A stretch of DNA of 64,000 nt from NCBI RefSeq assembly GCF_018257795.1, contig NZ_JAERJD010000006.1, forward strand, positions 124,001 through 188,000. The letters run 5' to 3'. Below the pieces are notes generated by a model, which did no database searches, was not told where the DNA came from, and was given only the letters and a program-made list of their open reading frames with translations. Position 1 is the first letter of the stretch, and the number at the start of each line of letters is the position of its first letter. The stretch is from Citrobacter sp. JGM124. GTDB lineage: Bacteria > Pseudomonadota > Gammaproteobacteria > Enterobacterales > Enterobacteriaceae. Positions 59,186 through 64,000 of this stretch are shown here, one piece after another. The translations under genes and the position numbers were made by a program.

Positions 59186-59962
59186 TCAGACATCTGCTGC
59201 TAAAAAATGGTTAAAAACACCACATAACCATTCAGGCCTCTCTTCATGTGCACTATGTGAGGCACAGGGAAGGTTAAATAGTTTTGCCATTTTAATCTGT
59301 TCTGCCATTTCTTGAGAATGCGTAAGTGATACCAGGGGATCATTATCCCCTCGGCAAATGAGCACTGGGCAGTTAATATTCGAGATGCTTGAATCCGGGT
59401 AACCTGTTGAGCTTCTATCCAGCCACATACCGCGAACAGCATTCATTAGCACATTAAAATCAGGCTGTGTATTCAGCTGTTGGTAAATCTTTTCTGCTGT
59501 CGGGAAGGCTTGTAACCAGCGCTCGGTACTCATGTTTTCATACATGGTTTTAACTGGGTCATTGTCTGTCAGTTGCCACGCGGCACCCACCAGAATAACA
59601 CGTTCAAGAGGAATGAATTGCTGTGCGGCTATGCGTAATGCCACAATCCCCCCATCACTATGACCAATAATGGCACAGCCTGTTATAGCCAGCGATTTAA
59701 TGACAGTTATCACATCAGACTGGAGTTGCTGATAGCTTAAGGACACCTCCCCCAATGTGGACCTGCCATGACCGCGGGTATCAATAGCGATCAGATAATG
59801 ATGTTGCAGGTATTCAGCTAATGGGTTAAATGACGTCAAATTATCCATACCGCCATGTAATAGAATAACCGGATAATTACTGGGATCTCCTGATGTTTCA
59901 TAATAAATATCAGCACCATCGATCCGAATAAATTGCCCTGACTGGTGATCAAATATCCCCAT
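59186..59962 (-). CDS. alpha/beta hydrolase, substrate unknown
   Basis: 258 residues, with no signal peptide, so cytoplasmic. The catalytic triad is readable: Ser in the nucleophile elbow G-H-S-D-G-G near residue 99, Asp in C-R-G-D-N-D-P near residue 206, and His in S-H-S-A-H-E near residue 238. The oxyanion-side motif is L-L-H-G-G-M-D near residue 35. I cannot tell esterase, lipase or other activity from this. It lies between secF and the WYL-type regulator, both on the same strand. GGGGGA precedes the ATG, and a striking palindrome lies about 36 bases upstream. Confidence 0.88.
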   Translation of the reverse strand: MGIFDHQSGQFIRIDGADIYYETSGDPSNYPVILLHGGMDNLTSFNPLAEYLQHHYLIAIDTRGHGRSTLGEVSLSYQQLQSDVITVIKSLAITGCAIIGHSDGGIVALRIAAQQFIPLERVILVGAAWQLTDNDPVKTMYENMSTERWLQAFPTAEKIYQQLNTQPDFNVLMNAVRGMWLDRSSTGYPDSSISNINCPVLICRGDNDPLVSLTHSQEMAEQIKMAKLFNLPCASHSAHEERPEWLCGVFNHFLAADV

Positions 59963-59997
59963 TGAGATTCCCCCTTATTAAATAAGCAAGCAACACG

Positions 59998-60043
59998 TTA
60001 ATGGCAGGCTACTGACAACCTACTGTCAGTAGCCTGCCATTAA
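59998..60043. repeat. perfect 20-bp inverted repeat upstream of the hydrolase gene
   Basis: The arms TTAATGGCAGGCTACTGACA (59998-60017) and TGTCAGTAGCCTGCCATTAA (60024-60043) are exact inverted copies around the 6 bases ACCTAC. There is no T-tract on either exit side, and a proper secF terminator lies separately at 60051-60083. It is therefore more likely an operator, a regulatory RNA structure or a mobile-element remnant than a terminator. Confidence 0.7.
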
Positions 60044-60050
60044 ACGAAAA

Positions 60051-60083
60051 AAAACCGCAGTCACGAGATGTGGCTGCGGTTTT
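60051..60083 (-). terminator. secF terminator
   Basis: On the minus strand AAAACCGCAG-CCAC and GTGA-CTGCGGTTTT form a long stem followed by a run of T's, 18 bases past the secF stop. Confidence 0.9.
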
Positions 60084-60101
60084 CATCAGGCCTTGCTCAA
60101 G

Positions 60102-61073
60102 TTAAGGCAGAATAGAAGGCTGATCGGCCCCTTCTTTCTCAACCTTTTGCTGCAGCATATGCTCACGCCTCATACCCAGTTTCAGCGCCAGGGCTGAAGC
60201 TACGTAGATAGAAGACGCCGTACCAACGGTGACACCAATCAGCATGGTCAATGAGAAACCTTTCAGCATTGAACCACCAAACAGATAAAGCATCAGAATA
60301 ACAACCAGAGTAGTACCAGAGGTTATCAATGTTCTTTTCAGTGTTTGGGTCAATGAAACGTTAAAGATCTCATAAGGTGTACCACGGCGTATTCTGCGGA
60401 AATTCTCACGAATACGATCCGATACCACGATACTGTCATTCAGAGAGTAACCGATGACTGACATCAAGGAGGCCACGATAGTCAGGTCGATTTCGATCTG
60501 GAACAACGACAATACACCCATGGTAATGATGACATCGTGAGCCAGTGAGATAACCACACCAGCCGCCAGGCGCCACTCAAAGCGAAACCCGACATAGACC
60601 AGAATCGAAAGCAGCGCGACCAACAGAGCCATGGCACCGCTTTGAGCCAAATCAGCACCTACACTCGGGCCAACAAATTCAATACGCTTCACAGCACTGT
60701 GCTGGTTAGTCGACGAATCAATGACACTAACGACTGAACTACCCAGAGCCTGTCCGCCCACGTCACCACTGACCGGAGGCATACGCACCATGATGTCGCG
60801 ACTGCTACCAAAGTTTTGTACTAACGGGTCCTGAAAGCCTGCTTTTTCCAGTGCGCCACGGATCACATCCAGTTCAGCCGGTTTTTCCAGTGAAATTTCA
60901 ATGACCGTACCGCCGGTAAAATCGAGCCCCCAGTTAAAGCCTTTCACCCCAATAATAGCAATAGAGATGATAAGCAAGAGACCGGAGATGCCGAAAGCCC
61001 AGTAGTCCCAGCGCATAAAGTCATAGACTCTACGCCCGTGGTTCAATTGTTCAACAGTATATTCCTGTGCCAC
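60102..61073 (-). CDS. secF: Sec translocon accessory subunit SecF
   Basis: 323 residues, as in E. coli. With SecD it forms an RND-type, proton-driven unit that completes protein export through SecYEG. Six membrane helices are present, with one large periplasmic loop after the first. Conserved are G-L-D-F-T-G-G-T near residue 43, A-H-D-V-I-I-T near residue 182 and [13 protein letters not shown] near residue 211. The start is GTG at 61073 (V-A-Q-E-Y-T-V-E-Q), as in E. coli, with AAGGAG 7 bases upstream. It lies 10 bases after secD. Confidence 0.98.
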   Translation of the reverse strand: MAQEYTVEQLNHGRRVYDFMRWDYWAFGISGLLLIISIAIIGVKGFNWGLDFTGGTVIEISLEKPAELDVIRGALEKAGFQDPLVQNFGSSRDIMVRMPPVSGDVGGQALGSSVVSVIDSSTNQHSAVKRIEFVGPSVGADLAQSGAMALLVALLSILVYVGFRFEWRLAAGVVISLAHDVIITMGVLSLFQIEIDLTIVASLMSVIGYSLNDSIVVSDRIRENFRRIRRGTPYEIFNVSLTQTLKRTLITSGTTLVVILMLYLFGGSMLKGFSLTMLIGVTVGTASSIYVASALALKLGMRREHMLQQKVEKEGADQPSILP

Positions 61074-61083
61074 AACGCACTCC

Positions 61084-62931
61084 TTAGATAGACAGCTTGT
61101 TAATGCGCTTGCCGCCATACAGCAGGTTTACAATAGCGCGGGTACCGATAATTGCCGTGAACATCGAGGTCGCAACACCGATACCAGTGGTGATCGCAAA
61201 GCCTTTAATGGCCCCGGTACCCACCGCATACAGGATGACAACTTTAATCAGCGTCGTGATGTTGGCATCAAAGATTGAGCTAAATGCCCCTCTGTAACCT
61301 TCATCAATGGCCTGTTGAACAGAACGCCCGTTACTCAGTTCTTCTTTGATACGTTCGTTTATCAGAACGTTGGCATCCACCGCTACGGCAAGAGTCAGAA
61401 CTACCCCCGCAATCCCCGGCATTGTCAACGTAGCCCCCGGTAACAGGGACATTATTCCGACGATCAATATCAAGTTTGCCACAAGTGCAGCCGTCGCTAT
61501 CAAGCCAAACTTTTTATAGAAGAACAGCATAAAGATGATAGAGACGATCAAACCAGCCAGACAAGCTTCTAAACCTTGCTTAATATTCTCAAGGCCCAGG
61601 GTTGGACCGATAGTCCGTTCTTCAACGATCTGGATAGGGGCAATCAGTGCACCTGCTCGTAACAGTAAAGAAAGCTGACGCGCCTCACCTGAGTTGTTAA
61701 TCCCGGTAATACGGAAGCTGCTACCTAAGCGAGACTGAATATTCGCCACATTGATAACTTCTTCTTGCTTCGCGAGAATCGCACGGCCATTCGCATCTTT
61801 CTTACCGCTGTCTTTATACTCCACAAACAAGGTCGCCATCGGCTTACCGATATTGTCCTTAGTGAAATTAGACATGATATTACCGCCGGCACCATCCAGA
61901 GAGATATTAACCTGCGATTGGTTATATTCATCCATGCTGGAGGTTGAATCAGTAATATGGTCACCCGTCAAAATAACGCGTTTGAACAAGACAACAGGTT
62001 GCCCGTCACGCGTTTGTTTAACTTCTGAATCACCCGGCACACGTCCCGAAGCAGCAGCACTGGAATCGACATTAGTGTTGACCAAACGGAATTCAAGCGT
62101 CGCGGTTGCACCAAGAATCTCTTTCGCACGTGCTGTATCCTGAATACCAGGCAGTTCGACCACAATGCGATCGGCACCTTGACGCTGTACCAGCGGCTCG
62201 GCGACGCCCAGTTGGTTTACACGATTACGAAGGATATTAATGTTCTGCTGTACCGCATATTCCCGGGCTTCGCTCAGACGAGCATCACTCATTACTGCAC
62301 GTAATGCGTTATTGTCAATACGAGAGAATACGAGATCCCGGTGACGTGGGCTTAAATATGAAATAGCTTGGTCACGCGCTTTAGCATCAGGAAAAACAAT
62401 TTCTACACCATAGTTATTGGCTTTACGCACATTGGTATAAGCAATGCTTTTCTCACGCAAATCACTGCGCAAACCATCAATAGTTTGTTCCTGAAGCTTG
62501 CCAAGTGCCGTATCCATATCCACTTCCATCAGGAAGTGCACACCACCACGTAAATCAAGCCCCAGTTTCATCGGGTCAGCATAAATAGCAGACAGCCAGT
62601 GAGGGGTTGCAGGTGCAAGGTTCAGTGCGACGACGTACTTGTCGCCCAACTCGCTCATCAATGCTTCACGTGCACGCAACTGAGTTTCGGTTGAATCAAA
62701 GCGCGCGAGGATTGAACCTTCTTCAAGCGCAATGGATTTGGCGGAAATATCGTCTTTCTTTAAGATGTCATGAACTTGGATCAAGGTCTGTTCACTGGCG
62801 GCGACACCGCGCACGCCAGTCAATTGAACAGCCGGATCCTCACCATACAGGTTGGGAAGCGCATACACTGTGCCGATAACAAGAACCACGACCAGCATGA
62901 TGTACTTCCACAAAGGATAACGGTTTAACAC
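61084..62931 (-). CDS. secD: Sec translocon accessory subunit SecD
   Basis: 615 residues, as in E. coli. The first membrane helix is at residues 7-25, followed by a large periplasmic P1 domain (D-L-R-G-G-V-H-F near residue 130, A-E-P-L-V-Q-R-Q-G near residue 245), then five more helices from about residue 450. Also present is [12 protein letters not shown] near residue 515, the charged helix-4 segment tied to proton movement. It lies between yajC and secF in one operon. Confidence 0.98.
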   Translation of the reverse strand: MLNRYPLWKYIMLVVVLVIGTVYALPNLYGEDPAVQLTGVRGVAASEQTLIQVHDILKKDDISAKSIALEEGSILARFDSTETQLRAREALMSELGDKYVVALNLAPATPHWLSAIYADPMKLGLDLRGGVHFLMEVDMDTALGKLQEQTIDGLRSDLREKSIAYTNVRKANNYGVEIVFPDAKARDQAISYLSPRHRDLVFSRIDNNALRAVMSDARLSEAREYAVQQNINILRNRVNQLGVAEPLVQRQGADRIVVELPGIQDTARAKEILGATATLEFRLVNTNVDSSAAASGRVPGDSEVKQTRDGQPVVLFKRVILTGDHITDSTSSMDEYNQSQVNISLDGAGGNIMSNFTKDNIGKPMATLFVEYKDSGKKDANGRAILAKQEEVINVANIQSRLGSSFRITGINNSGEARQLSLLLRAGALIAPIQIVEERTIGPTLGLENIKQGLEACLAGLIVSIIFMLFFYKKFGLIATAALVANLILIVGIMSLLPGATLTMPGIAGVVLTLAVAVDANVLINERIKEELSNGRSVQQAIDEGYRGAFSSIFDANITTLIKVVILYAVGTGAIKGFAITTGIGVATSMFTAIIGTRAIVNLLYGGKRINKLSI

Positions 62932-62959
62932 GTTTAGTTCCCTTCGGGAAAACGAAAAA

Positions 62960-63292
62960 TTACAGCGCCTTCATGGTGCCTTTCGGCAGGACGGCAGCTA
63001 CGAAATCACGTTTGATGACCACTTCATTGGTGTCATTCAGCGCGATAGCAATGTAACCAGTTTCAGAAACTTTAGTCACACGACCAACCAGACCACCATT
63101 GGTCAGAACTTCATCACCTTTAGCAATGGAGTCCATCAGCTTTTTATGCTCTTTGGTACGTTTTTGTTGAGGACGCAGGATCATGAAATAGAAAATCAGA
63201 CCGAACACAACCAGCATCAGAATCAAAGAGTATGGGCTACCTTGCGATGAAGCACCTGTTGCAGCAACCGCATCAGAAATAAAAAAGCTCAT
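62960..63292 (-). CDS. yajC: Sec translocon accessory subunit YajC
   Basis: 110 residues, as in E. coli. It is a single membrane helix protein (residues about 19-40, [15 protein letters not shown]) followed by the conserved [10 protein letters not shown] and a small cytoplasmic domain with [12 protein letters not shown]. It associates with SecDF. It lies 21 bases after tgt and 28 before secD, the standard tgt-yajC-secD-secF operon. Confidence 0.98.
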   Translation of the reverse strand: MSFFISDAVAATGASSQGSPYSLILMLVVFGLIFYFMILRPQQKRTKEHKKLMDSIAKGDEVLTNGGLVGRVTKVSETGYIAIALNDTNEVVIKRDFVAAVLPKGTMKAL

Positions 63293-63313
63293 TAAAATTC
63301 CCTCATTATTAAA

Positions 63314-64000
<687 letters not shown>

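Overview
The window is a chromosomal segment of a gamma-proteobacterium of the order Enterobacterales. From about 13.2 kb to the right edge, gene content, gene lengths and order follow the Escherichia coli ffs-ybaZ-tesB-amtB-glnK-mdlBA ... hupB-lon-clpX-clpP-tig-bolA ... cyoABCDE ... thiI-xseB-ispA-dxs ... nrdR-ribD-ribE-nusB-thiL-pgpA-yajI-tsx-secFD-yajC-tgt stretch. It is not E. coli. The genes fadM, ybaY, yajO and yajD are absent from their E. coli positions. A cysteine-desulfhydrase-like gene sits beside decR, an arrangement described in Pantoea. The ilvBN/gdhA block lies next to ffs. A relative of Pantoea, Erwinia or Tatumella (Erwiniaceae) would fit, but that is inference.

Left part (1-13.2 kb). 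A yjiN-like membrane protein gene is cut by the left edge, followed by two small envelope protein genes. The ilvB operon (ivbL leader, attenuator, ilvB, ilvN) makes acetohydroxy acid synthase I, and gdhA makes glutamate dehydrogenase. An accessory block follows: a two-domain GNAT acetyltransferase, a divergent YczE-type membrane protein/MocR-type regulator pair, an orphan ribbon-helix-helix protein, a CDF metal exporter and an unrecognised 255-residue protein. The 10.4-13.0 kb stretch is AT-rich. It holds the most uncertain genes and intergenic motifs.

Middle part (13.2-35.8 kb). It opens with 4.5S RNA, an alkyltransferase-like DNA repair protein and thioesterase II. The NtrC/sigma54-controlled glnK-amtB ammonium module, the mdlAB ABC exporter, the decR/ccdA-like cysteine-detoxification pair, cof, ybaE, queC, ybaV and ppiD follow. 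It ends with the protein quality-control cluster hupB, lon, clpX, clpP, tig and bolA. Clear sigma32-type promoters precede lon and clpP.

Right part (36-64 kb). yajG and ampG are followed by the cytochrome bo3 oxidase operon cyoABCDE, then yajR, yajQ, panE-yajL, and thiI divergent from xseB-ispA-dxs. The convergent riboflavin/thiamin/NusB operon nrdR-ribD-ribE-nusB-thiL-pgpA comes next. After it lie a YajI-like lipoprotein, the nucleoside channel tsx, a WYL-type regulator with an alpha/beta hydrolase, and the tgt-yajC-secD-secF operon, with tgt cut by the right edge.

I saw no rRNA, tRNA, CRISPR array, insertion sequence or prophage. I did not find a convincing undescribed multi-gene system. 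The best leads are small: a possible frameshifted small gene before gdhA, a long palindrome upstream of the hydrolase gene, tandem repeats upstream of the metal exporter, and two proteins without recognisable function.
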